Below, one piece after another: positions 32,700 to 43,420 of a stretch of 64,000 nt of DNA. Below the pieces are notes generated by a model. The model had not been told where the DNA came from. It made no database searches and worked only from the letters and a program-made list of their open reading frames with translations. Position numbers and translations under genes: made by a program. How positions within the stretch are numbered: position 1 is the first letter of the stretch; every line of letters begins with the position of its first letter. Source of the DNA: Linum tenue. Lineage: Eukaryota > Streptophyta > Magnoliopsida > Malpighiales > Linaceae. The stretch spans positions 17,706,492 to 17,770,491 of the forward strand of contig CAMGYJ010000002.1 of NCBI GenBank assembly GCA_946122785.1, in the 5' to 3' direction.

Positions 32700-34526
32700 T
32701 ATGGCTAATGATAATTATTATATACACGCGCTGAAAGTCATATTAAGGAGTCCGACTAATGATAATGATTTTATATAAATAGCTTTAGTTCATGGTATGA
32801 TGGTACACAACACAGTTACTTCAAGAGGGAAAAGAAAAACAAGAGCACAACTGACTCGGAATGGATGTCGGCTTTACAACAAGATCTGCTCCTTTCTATA
32901 CGGAAATAAGTTGCACAATGATGGAAAGGGACAAGTGCAAGATGCAAACTAAATTCTCTTGTGATCCATTATGACTAGCGCTTAATCTGCTGGTGGGAGT
33001 AGATCTGCTTCTCGATGTTGGTGTCAGCTGGCCTGCAAAAATCAAGTTCACTACATCACTACCCTGTTGAGTTACCATAGCCTAAGCTTCAATTTTTGTT
33101 AATGTATGTTTCTTCTTTGGCTATCTTCTACTCCAAACCTTTACTTCCTGTTGGTTTGAAGGAGCTTGAATGTGTCTGGTGTACTTTTAATCTATCTAAT
33201 TATTCAATAAAATGTTATCACCATTACCAAAAAGGGGAAAAGCTAAATGAAGAAGCTTAGGTTGGACAACATTAAGTGTTCTGGATTCTCTAGGCATAAA
33301 CTATGAAGGATCAAACTTATTGAGAAAGAAAAGGCAACTCAGCCTGCAGCAGCAGTATGAAAAGCTGGAAAGGGCAGTAGATTACCTGAAGCACCATCCA
33401 TCTCAAACACAGCTACAAGATACTTACCTCCATCTCACCATGATGAACCTTAACTAAGCGTGGAACCTATATAAAAATGTATACACAACTGATTCATCAA
33501 AAGCATCTGTCTGTAATTGAACTCTAGCCTTCACAAACTTCTTCAGGTACTTTGACATCAGCTCTAAATTACCCATGTTACAGATATGTGAGTGCCACGT
33601 CCAAACTCCAAAGGATATAGCAATTATCAATAGTGAAGAGCGCATCAAAGTAAAATCAGAACATCTTTAGAAAAAAAAAAGTAAAATCCAACCAGAATGC
33701 CTTAAATACAATACACAGAGACAGAGTGCACTGTTAATAAGCAACAGCAAGACAAAGTCACAACAGGTTAGTGGACAAACCTGAAAACAATACCTGTGAT
33801 ACTGGGTTGTAATGGATCATTGTTCTTTTCAGAAGCCCCATTACTTCAACCATTAATTTGGCATCGTTATGAACCTTAACATATTTCTGCAGAACAGGAG
33901 GACAGTTAAACACGAACAACGGCGATAAGCACCCCCAAAGAAAAAACGATAAAACAACATATATCCAAGTCAAATTCTAATCATACCAGTAAATTATTGG
34001 CAGAAGCAGCACTGTGACAACTACTTGAGCCTCGCATTTTGAAGATTCAGAGAAAGGAAACATGCATGTTTAAACAAAGAAAAAGAAAAGAGCAGGGGAG
34101 TACATATGTGTTAGAAACTTAAAAGATGGAGAGACAAAACTGGCCACTACCTTGAAGACGGATCAGCTTCTGAAGAGCTTCATTCTAGAGTGAATCAGCT
34201 TCTGCCTGACCCATAATCATTCTAGAGCAAAAACATCACCCAAATGAACAAGCTGCCTAAACTAGAATAAATTCAAACAGTCACTGGTAGGCCTAAGCAG
34301 AACTTTTGTGCCACAAAGAAGGGAAAGATAAAAGTCAAAAATTCGATACGTGTAACAAATTTCAACCATCAAGCATGAAAAAAATTTACCATCCCCATTC
34401 ACCATTCAATAGTGCCCCACATATTGAATTCCTAGAAAACTGAAGTCCCCTGTCCTGTTCTATATCTCAGAGACCACTGTAGGAGGGTACGTCTTCTTTT
34501 ACCTACCAACTCTAACAAGGCATAAC
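32700..34526 (-). other. Left interior of the second CACTA, exon-like segments
   Basis: Minus-strand open segments with splice-like borders occur, for example near 32945-33035 (QLTPTSRSRSTPTSRLSAS after TTTGCAG) and near 33450-33560 (a segment with YLKKFVKARVQLQTD). None is long and none was recognised. Confidence 0.35.
33794..33886 (-). pseudogene. Exon-like fragment of unknown gene
   Basis: A 93-bp phase-0 segment on the minus strand, bordered by a TTCTGCAG acceptor and a GTATTG donor. It is fully open and contains VHNDAKLMVEVMGLLKRT. The quality of the borders suggests a real exon of a host gene carried by the element. The parent gene is not recognised. Confidence 0.4.
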
Positions 34527-34707
34527 TGATAAGGGAGAGTAACACTCGGAACAGACTACCCACTTTGTGTTTCTGTTTAGTAGTTTGTTTCCTGACTTCT
34601 AGCAACCTCTGCGTAGGCTGCGTAGGATTAGCTGTTCTGTTATTTGTACTGCTGTATATATATCTATATTGAATAAGAGAAAACTCAGATCTCCTGAGAC
34701 ATTTACA
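34527..34707 (+). repeat. 5' LTR of the short-LTR copia element
   Basis: 181 bp, TGATAAGGGAG to CATTTACA. A TATATATA stretch in its second half may be the promoter box. Confidence 0.95.
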
Positions 34708-34838
34708 TGGTATCAGAGCATCCATAGGCTAACAACTCCTCTGATCCTTCCTTTCTTCTTCCTCCGACTTCTTTCCACCTTCTGCTCACCACATCAAAAT
34801 TTCTTTCTTCCTCTGTTCTTCTTCTCAGTCGCTTCACT

Positions 34839-37800
34839 ATGTCGACAACCTCCAGCTCTACTTCCTCTGTCGCAGCAGCTTCCTCCTCCTCCTCCTTTCC
34901 CATCTCTTTACCTTCCAATCCCCAATTGTCTGTGAAATTGTCACCGACAAATTACTTCTTATGGAGAGCGCAGCTTCAGCCTCTTCTACGCTGCTACAAT
35001 CTTGTTGGTCACATTGATGGCACTCTCCCTGCTCCGCCTGAGATTGTGGCTGGTATTGCCATGATCCTGCCTATCGCGAATGGTATTGCCATGATCAGTT
35101 GATTCTTATGTGGATCAATCTGTCCTTGATAGAGGCAGTCATGCCCCATATTGTCAATAAACACACCGCCAAGGATGCCTGGGACACACTGGCCTCCGTT
35201 TATGCGTCTGGTTCACCAGTCATTCTTGGTCAGCTTCGTCGGGACCTTCGTCATCTCCGCCGCGGAACAGACTCTGCCCATGATTACCTACAGCGCGCCA
35301 AGACGATCTTTGATCAGATGGTAGCTCTGGGTGATTCAATCAAGGAGGCCGAACTGATGACATATGTGATTGACGGCCTCGACGAAGATTACCGCCCTTT
35401 CACGCGGAATCTGGAAGCTCGGCTGGAGCCTATTTCATTTGCGAATCTCAGTAGTTTGTTGCTCAGTGAAGAGTTGCAGCTCCGCCGGTTCCAAAGTACT
35501 GCTGCTGGCGGTGTTCATCCTCAGGTTTTCTTCTCCGGCCGAGGTCGCGGCGCTGGTCGCTTTCCTCGCGGCAGAGGTGCGAGGTTCGGTGGCCGCCCAT
35601 CTTCTCCGGGCCGAGGTTATTTCCATTCTTTTGCAGGTCCCAGGCCCACTCATGGTCATGGAGGTTTTCGGCCCGTCTCCCCTGGTGTACTCGGCGTTGG
35701 GCCTCTCGGCCCATCCACTGTGACATGCCACAATTGTGGAGGCAGGGGGCACATTAAGCCCAATTGCCCTAGTCCCTTGTACCAGTCCCAGCCCACTTAT
35801 CCCTCTGGCCCAGCATCCCATTTAGCCCAATCCTCTCATCCAGTCCCTCAATCTCAGCAATGGCTTCTCGATTCTGGCGCGAACCATCATCTTACTTCTG
35901 ATCTTGACAACCTGGTTCATCATTCTGAGTATACTGGCACTGATCAAGTCACCTTTGGTAATGGTAAACGACTTCCCATTTCTCACTCTGGTTATTCTCA
36001 TGCCACTGTTTCTGATAAAAATTATGTCCTCACTGATATTCTTCGTGTTCAAAATGCGCCTCATAATCTTCTTTCTGTGAGTTCTTAACTCGATCTAACC
36101 CGATTTCTATTGAATTCTTTGATTCCTATTTTGTTATCAAGGACCGCCGCCCGAAGGCTGATCTCTATCGGGGATCTGCGACTGATGGCCTCTATTCTCT
36201 GCCCCTCCATATTCAAAGTCGCGCAGCTCCTCGTGTTTTCACTACCTCTCTCGATCTATGGCATCAACGCTTGGGTCATGCAAATCTTCGTGCTGTTAAA
36301 AATCTTTTGTCTTCCAATTCAATAAAATATCATGATACTTCTGTTTCTCTATGTCATGGTTGCTCTGTTAGTAAAATTCATAAGCTTCCTTTTCCGTCTT
36401 CTCAATATCGTGCCACTGCTCCTTTAGAACTTATTTGTAGTGATCTTTGGGGCCCTGCGCCACTTCTATCTTATGATCATCAATCTTATTATATTATCTT
36501 TTATGATCACTATAGTAAGTTCTGCTGGGTGTATTTTGTGCGCTACAAATCTCAACTTCTCAGTGTTTTTATTCAATTTCGCCAAATGGTCGAAAAATTC
36601 TTTGGTCTTCCCATTAAAATTTTTCAATCTGATTGGGGTGGTGAATATCAAGCGCTAACTTCTTATCTTTCAACCAATGGCATTATTCATCGTTCTTCTT
36701 GTCCATATACTCCAGAACAGAATGGTTGTGCCGAGCGCAAACATCGTCATATAGTTAACAATGGACTTGCCATGTTGCATCAAGCCCAGGTTCCTCTCAA
36801 ATATTGGTCTCTCGCTTTTGAAACCGCCTGTTATCTTATCAATCGTACTCCAACTCCGCTTCTTAACAATTCTTCTCCTTTCACTACCTTGTTTCATCAT
36901 CCTCCTGATCTCCTCAATCTTCGTGTTTTTGGTTGTCTCTGCTATCCTTGGCTTCGTCCACAAAATTCTCATAAACTTCAACCCCGTTCTACTCCTTGTG
37001 TTTTCTTGGGGTATAGTCGTTTACACAAAGGTTATCGGTGTCTTGATCGTTCAACTGGTCGTATTTATGTCAGTCGCCATGTTTTATTTGATGAATCCAA
37101 GTTTCCCTTTAAAGATCAACCCATTGGCCCACCTGAACCCCTTGACTCTTCTTCCTTTTTACTCGACCCAATAAGTCTCCCTAACCCTCCTCTCTTTTCT
37201 GCACCAACCCAGCCCACTCCCACAATAAGCCCATTCCAGCCCACTAATTCTATCAGCCAAACTCAGCCCACTCATCCTCTTAACCCTCCTCCACCCGCCT
37301 CCCCACTATCCCCCATCGTCCTTCCCCCTGTTGGGCCGCAGCCCATTTCCTCCACTCAGCCCGCTGCTTCCCTCCCACCTGTTTCCCAGCCCACCGCTGC
37401 CCAACGATCTCCTCGACCTCTCCTCCAGTATCACCGCCGCCCTCACCCTGCTCTTCCTTCCTCGCCACCGCTTCTTCAATACCATCGCCGAACAACTCCC
37501 TCTCATCGCCCTTCACCTTCAAATCGCCCATCCTCTAGCCTCACCTACCGACCACCCTTTACTACATCTCCCCGCCTTATCCCACCTGCTCCGCCCTCTC
37601 CTCCACGACGTATGGTCACTCGAACTCAGACAGGAAAACTAAAGCCTCGACATTATCTCGCCGAAACCTCATCTGGGATTCCTACCACTGCTGCTCAAGC
37701 CCTCAAATCACCTATCTGGCGTGCTGCGATGACTACAGAGTTTGATGCTCTGGTTCGTAACCACACTTGGGATCTCGTTCCAGCTCCACCCAACATCAAT

Positions 37801-39225
37801 CTGCTCACCAACCGTTGGGTATTTGCTGAGAAAACTCATTCAGATGGGTCCATTGAACGACAGAAAGCGCGCCTCGTCGCCCGGGGATTCCAGCAGATTC
37901 CCGGCTATGATTTTGATTAGACCTTTAGCCCGGTATTAAAACCGGCCACTCTGCGGCTTATATTGGGGATCGCTGTGTCTCACTCCTGGCCCCTTCATCA
38001 GATCGACATCTCCAACGCCTTCTTACATGGCACCTTACAGGAAGAGGTATATATGCAGCAGCCTGTCGGCTTCATCGATCCCGAGCGCCCTGATTATGTG
38101 TGTCGACTGCGTAAGTCGATTTATGGACTACGGCAGGCTCCTCGGGTATGGTTCTCGTGCTTGTCAGCAGCTCTCTGTGAGTTTGGTTTTGTTGCCTCCA
38201 AGACTGATCCATCATTATTTATTTATCGCACTCCTTCTGCTCTTCTCTATATGTTGGTCTATGTCGACGACATCGTCATCACAGGCACGGATTCAGCCAC
38301 AATTCAGCGTCTTATGGTACATCTTAAAGCCAAATTTGCCTTGCGTGATTTGGGGCGTCTCTCCTATTTTCTTGGATTAGAGGTGCATTACACAGATGCT
38401 GGTCTTATTCTTAATCAACGGAAGTACATACTCGAGCTCCTCCAACGATCCGGCATGTCGCAATCAAAGCCAATCACCACTCCCTGCACTGCTGATCAGC
38501 TGCTTCAGAGTGCCTCTGATTCATCTCCGGTGTTTCATGAACCAGGATTGTACAGGAGTATTGTTGGCGGTCTTCAGTATTTGAGCTTCACCCGTCCTGA
38601 TATTTCCTTTGCTGTCAACCATGTGTCTCAATTCCAGCAGAATCCAACAGATGCACATTGGGTTGCAGTAAAAAGAATTCTCCGTTATTTACAAGGGACT
38701 AGCTCTCAAGGGCTGCTCTTTCAAAAATCTTCTCAACCGCAGCTCCATGGGTATTCAGATGCGTCTTTCGCATCCTGTCCTCGTGATCGTAAGTCCATCT
38801 CTGGCTTTGCAGTCTTCTATGGTCAGAATCTGGTCTCCTGGTCGACCCGGAAACAGAAGGCGGTTGCTCGGTCGTCCACCGAGTGTGAATATCGGGCGCT
38901 TGCCACGCTTGCCTCTGAGGTGATTTGGTTGCAGGCTCTTCTCACTGAGCTAGGCCAGTCTACGTCTACTGCACCGGTTCTTTGGTGTGATAATCTTGGG
39001 GCGACTTACCTTGCCCACAATCCAGTCTTTCACACTCGGTCGAAGCATTTAGAGATCGAGTTTCATTTTGTTCGTGATCGGGTCAACAAAAAGCAGCTGC
39101 AAGTTCGTTATCTCCCTGCCACTGATCAACTCGCCGATGTACTCACGAAACCGCTGTCTCATCAACCATTTCGTTCCTTCTGCTCCAAGTTCCACCTCAC
39201 CGAGGTTCCACTTGCGGGGGCGTGA
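34839..39225 (+). pseudogene. Broken gag-pol of the short-LTR copia element
   Basis: Gag begins at 34839 (a Ser-rich N-terminus, then an LSPTNYFLWRAQLQPLL block) and shifts frame near 35060. It continues at 35099-36088 with a CCHC knuckle (CHNCGGRGHIKPNC) and the protease site WLLDSGANHH. A second break lies near 36088-36110. The frame 36271-37920 covers integrase (SDLWGP, SDWGGEY, ERKH) and the start of RT, and ends in an in-frame TAG at 37918-37920 inside a conserved RT block. The frame 37963-39225 holds the rest of RT (YVDD near 38260) and RNase H with KHLEIEFHFVRD. Three to four small lesions thus split an otherwise complete polyprotein. Confidence 0.92.
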
Positions 39226-39405
39226 TAAGGGAGAGTAACACTCGGAACAGACTACCCACTTTGTGTTTCTGTTTAGTAGTTTGTTTCCTGACTTCTAGCA
39301 ACCTCTGCGTAGGCTGCGTAGGATTAGCTGTTCTGTTATTTGTACTGCTGTATATATATATCTATATTGAATAAGAGAAAACTCAGATCTCCTGAGACAT
39401 TTACA
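39223..39405 (+). repeat. 3' LTR of the short-LTR copia element
   Basis: 183 bp, identical to the 5' LTR apart from one TA dinucleotide. Confidence 0.95.
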
Positions 39406-39410
39406 ATAAC

Positions 39411-40983
39411 CACCATAAATTAGCACCAACAGCTAGTGATTTTCCATATCTGGAAATCTTTCATTAGAACCCTTTTCTGCATATACTAAATAACAGCAAA
39501 CAACCCATTCTGATGGAGACAAGCAAATTTAGAAGAGTCAGAAATAGCTACAAATGCAGTGTGCTAAAATGAGACGAGGTACTGTAGTATTAAAACAAAT
39601 AGAAGACACCATTTTAATAGATTCTGTTTATTCCTTTCTCTAGCTTGCCATTCAAAACTTACCTGTTTGTGTTCAGCAAATTCGCAATCTGCTGCTGTAG
39701 TTTGGCAGCTTCTTGATATAGTATTGCTGAAACCATTTTAGATGAAAGGGTGGGGGAAAAACGAATGAATATCCAATATGTACTGCTGTAATAGAAACAA
39801 AGAGAGCTATATGAACGAACAAACAAACAAACAAGCAGAATCAATATCTAACCAGGAGTCCAAAACCACGAATTTAAATTTTGGGTAAACCATAACCCTA
39901 ACAACCAATAAGTTTGGTTCTTGACATACACTAGGGAAAATCAATCTCAATCGATATCATTTTGGAATTTTAGTTTAATGTTTCCCAAGTTTTCTGTATA
40001 TTGCTTTTGGGCAAATCAATTGGCAGCTAGCTAAACTGTTTGGATCGATAGACTAGGAAAGGCAGGTGAGAAAATACTATAATGAAATGGGTAAGGGAAT
40101 AAACCTTTGAATGGGGAAGAGGATAAAGAGACAGCGTAAAATCTCACGGAGATAGGGGTAGAACTCCAGGCGAGTGGATAGAGCTCTGCGACTGAACTGA
40201 GATCTCAACTAGCTCTAAAATCACACAACCCCAATTCAAAATTTTGTTATAACAGAAGAGAATCTTACATGATGTGTTCTTAAAAGTGCTAAGCATGATA
40301 TCAAATATATATTAAAACGAATTCAACAGTTGACTGAGAGAAGTACCTCATCAGAGAATTTGGGTAATTGGGTCGTTGGGGGAACTGCTCGATTCTCCTG
40401 AAATCTCCCACTGCGAGCTGCTTAGCTAACTGCTAGCTGTTGAAAACTCTCCACTGCGTGCGTTTGTGGCATGTAGCTCGCAACAAGAATCAATATCACA
40501 TATTCAATGGAAGAGAACCCTAAATTGATAACACTTTAGCCTGGAGATTTGAAGAAGAGGTGAGGAGAAGAGGGAAGTCACTGGACCGAAATACTGCAGC
40601 TCAAAGGCTGCTGTCGCGAGCTATGAAGCGATTGAGGGGAGGACGTTGAGGTGGTGGTTCAGATTCGCTATGAAGGGGGTTTGGTTCCATTCCTAATACG
40701 ATGAACAGAAAAGGAAAAAAAGGAGAACGAAGCGAAGAGAACGAAATGGTACAAGTAAGGGGTTTTTCTTATTTTGATCTTTTTATTGTTGTATATATGA
40801 AACCAGGAAATGCGAAAGTTGGACGGGGAAGAGAAAAAGTTGGGCGGAAAGCCAAAACCAAAGTGAAATTTTCCCCCGTGAATGAAATACTAGGCGCCTA
40901 AATTCCCTCCTAAATTTTTGGAAAATCTCATATAGATAAGTTGCTAACTATTTAATCAATAAAAGTATAATTTTTACATTATT
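39411..40983. other. Right interior of the second CACTA, no intact gene
   Basis: No long reading frame. The stretch 40360-40870 is GA-rich and resembles a first exon or leader of a minus-strand gene, mirroring the right interior of the first CACTA element. Confidence 0.35.
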
Positions 40984-41177
40984 CATGGTAATTTTACCGT
41001 AATAATCTATTAATCACGGGAAATAAAAACTCAAAAATAGATTTGCAAATTCCCGTGACTAGAGTGATACAATTAATTACTGTGATTTTTCCCGTGATTC
41101 TTTGTATACTTCTTAGTACGGGAAACAGTCCCGTGATCAGAATCCCGTGACTAGAAATTGATTTTCCTGTAGCAGTG

Positions 41178-42322
41178 TCAAATGTTCATAAAGTTAAGCT
41201 TCTTGTTCTTACCCTTTTCGATGAAGGGTTGGGTGAAGTGATTCACACACCTGAAGATCAAGGAGATCATACAGTTCTTTCACTATGGCGACGCAGGCTG
41301 GATCCTGTTTCCCATAGTTTCTCATCAGGTTCGACTCAATTTGCGGTCAAGTTACAAACCAATTGGGTTGCTCCGTTATGACAAGTTCTGTGGGTTACGA
41401 ATTGGATGGGTTACAAGTTTTTAAGGTCAGATACAGGTTGAGTTACAAATTGATTGGGTCAACCCATTTTCTTATTTCTCCTAATCCTAATCAAACTAAA
41501 TTAATGTTGTTTTCATTTTCACAAGAATAAAAAAAAATACGGATAGGTACTTAAATAGTCAAGAAAAAATTTATCAATAAATAAAGTGATAAAAACGCCG
41601 ATTTAAGTTAAAACAATGTATACAATATTAAAAAGATTAGGTGTATAATTCAAAGTTGTCCGACCAAAGATTGAAACAAACTCTGAGTTTTGATTGTACC
41701 GCAAGGTGGGCGCCTAGGTTTGACCTCGCTTAACTAGATCACCTAGTGGTCAAACCGAAATCACTTTCAATGTTTCGGTCTAATCAGTCTTATTTTTTAG
41801 TTTTCATTGATTTTTATTTGTTTAGTAGGGGTAAAATTCACTTCTATAGTCATAACTATCGGTTTTGTGGCAATAATATCCAATTTCAGAGAAATACACA
41901 AAATGTCCAGATTTTGAAAACATGTTTGAAAAATTCAGCCACTTTCAGTTAAAACTTTTACGACTTTAGAAATTCCTTCAATTACATTACCAATACGTTG
42001 ATGAGGATGCCACCTTGACGCACATGCACATCAGCAACAACTCGACATACCATAGTACGTGGAATTTTTGCAATTACTCAAAAAGCATAGTACATCACCA
42101 CCAACATGAGCCCTTAATCCGCCACTACTCACTCAATCACTCTGTTTGCACCTCTAACTCCCTGCTCTCTCTGTCCAAACTAGGTATACGCACCTAGCTA
42201 CTCTCTTCGTCAGCCTTATAAAAGCCCACAGATCCAATCTATCAGTTCCTCACCTTCACACCATAGATCCATCAATAACTATCCAATAACATTATTAATC
42301 CATCCTAGTCCTAGCTAGCTAT
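41178..42322. other. Intergenic, no gene recognised
   Basis: Short frames only. A TATA box and pyrimidine-rich leader-like stretch lie at its right end (listed separately). Confidence 0.5.
42217..42223 (+). promoter_or_regulatory. Possible TATA box just left of the minus-strand copia element
   Basis: TATAAAA within CAGCCTTATAAAAGCCC, followed by a CT/CA-rich leader-like stretch up to the copia border at 42323. It could be the core promoter of a host gene split by the copia insertion. No matching coding region could be confirmed beyond 49910. Confidence 0.3.
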
Positions 42323-42428
42323 TGAAAGCGATATTTTAGAGAGAAGAATATTATTGGAAAACAGAACTTGATTTCTATTAACAAGAATCCCAATTGATAT
42401 ACAAGAGAAGAGAGGGGGTTTAGGCACA
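42323..42428 (-). repeat. 3' LTR (or its preserved part) of the minus-strand copia element
   Basis: Homologous to 49801-49910 with several substitutions and small gaps. The inner border is not certain because no purine-rich tract adjoins it. Confidence 0.65.
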
Positions 42429-42851
42429 GAAAGTGATACACGTTCCATACAAGTAGGAACAGGAAAGTAGTGGAAAAAGTTGGGAGAGAGACCCAACAGA
42501 AACAAAAGGAATAAAAGAATAAAAAGTCTTTTACTTTTAGGACCGTAGAAGTAGAAAACGAGTGGAGGGTAGAGGCTTGGCGAGGGCATCCGCCAATTCA
42601 TGAGCAGTGGGACTGTAGGAGACACGTAGACGGCAGTCCTGAACGAGCTGGCGCACAAAATGATAGTCCAATGCAAGATGCTTCATACGAGAGTGAAATA
42701 CTGGATTGGAGCTGAAGTAAGTGGCGCCAAGGTTGTCGGAATATAGTACCGGCGTGGATGGGAGGGGGTGCCGGAGCTCGTGGAGGAGATTCCGTACCCA
42801 TTCAAATTCGGCAGCAGCATGAGCAATGGCACGATATTCAGCCTCTGTACT

Positions 42852-43420
42852 CAAGGGCGGAGCCAGGATTTCAGGTTCAGGGGCCGGAATTTATGTTACT
42901 CTATTAAGGTAAACAGACAAAAAAAAGCATAATTGCATAAAATAATATCATATTAATTATGAAACTTCACAAATTTCATAGAGACCTAGTTACCGGGGGA
43001 TTGTACAAAATGTTTTTTGAAATAATTAGATTAGGTCGGCGTCAATTGCTAAGGGTAAAAGGGAAATGGGTTAAGTGGGCATCAATTAATGGGATAAATT
43101 AATGAAAATAATTAGATTAAGTGGGCATCAATTGTTAAGGATCAATTAATGAAAGTAGGCATCAATTGTTATGGAGAAAAAAATGAAAAAATTAACATTG
43201 ATGGGGATCGAACACTAGTCACATAGCTAACAAGATAACCAATGCTCCGCTGGGTAATTTGGATTTTGTGTATAATATTAGCACACGCTTTAATTAATTA
43301 AATACAGTCCAGTTAATTCATAAACTTCAGAATTCCCGAGTATTCATACGTGATTTTTGAAATTCTGGGGGGGGGGGGGGTCGAGGTCCCCCCCCAAGGG
43401 ACCGTGTAGCTCCGCCCCTG
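42852..43420. mobile_element. hAT-type MITE
   Basis: 569 bp. The left end CAAGGGCGGAGCCA and right end (reverse complement) CAGGGGCGGAGCTA are typical hAT termini. The 8-bp flanks TCTGTACT (42844-42851) and TCTATACT (43421-43428) are a one-mismatch target duplication. A run of G followed by a run of C near the right end forms a small GC hairpin. It interrupts the RNase H region of the copia element. Confidence 0.85.

Larger units (their letters stand above)
34527..39405 (+). mobile_element. Very young copia element with short LTRs
   Basis: LTRs of 181 and 183 bp (34527-34707 and 39223-39405) differ only by one extra TA in a TA-run. The 5-bp target duplication is ATAAC (34522-34526 and 39406-39410). 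The primer binding site TGGTATCAGAGC is at 34708-34719 and a G-rich tract precedes the 3' LTR. The short LTRs recall the Ale lineage of plant copia elements; that assignment is tentative. Despite identical LTRs the coding region is broken. Confidence 0.95.
32308..41177. mobile_element. Second CACTA-like element, with nested copia
   Basis: The left end reads CACTACAGGAAAAAGATCAT. The right end, reverse-complemented, reads CACTGCTACAGGAAAATCAA, the same sequence but for a few inserted bases. Subterminal motifs TCACGG and CCCGTGA cluster at both ends (32328-32700 and 40984-41160). After removing the copia element (34527-39405) about 4.0 kb remains without a recognisable transposase. No clean 3-bp target duplication was found, so the right boundary could be off by a few bases. 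It resembles the first CACTA in size and in carrying minus-strand exon-like segments, but its terminal motif differs, so it is a different family. Confidence 0.68.

Noticed and set aside
37280..37642. Several Pro/Gly/Arg-rich frames within the short-LTR copia
   Set aside because: They are shadows of the Pro/Ser-rich linker between integrase and RT in the main frame.
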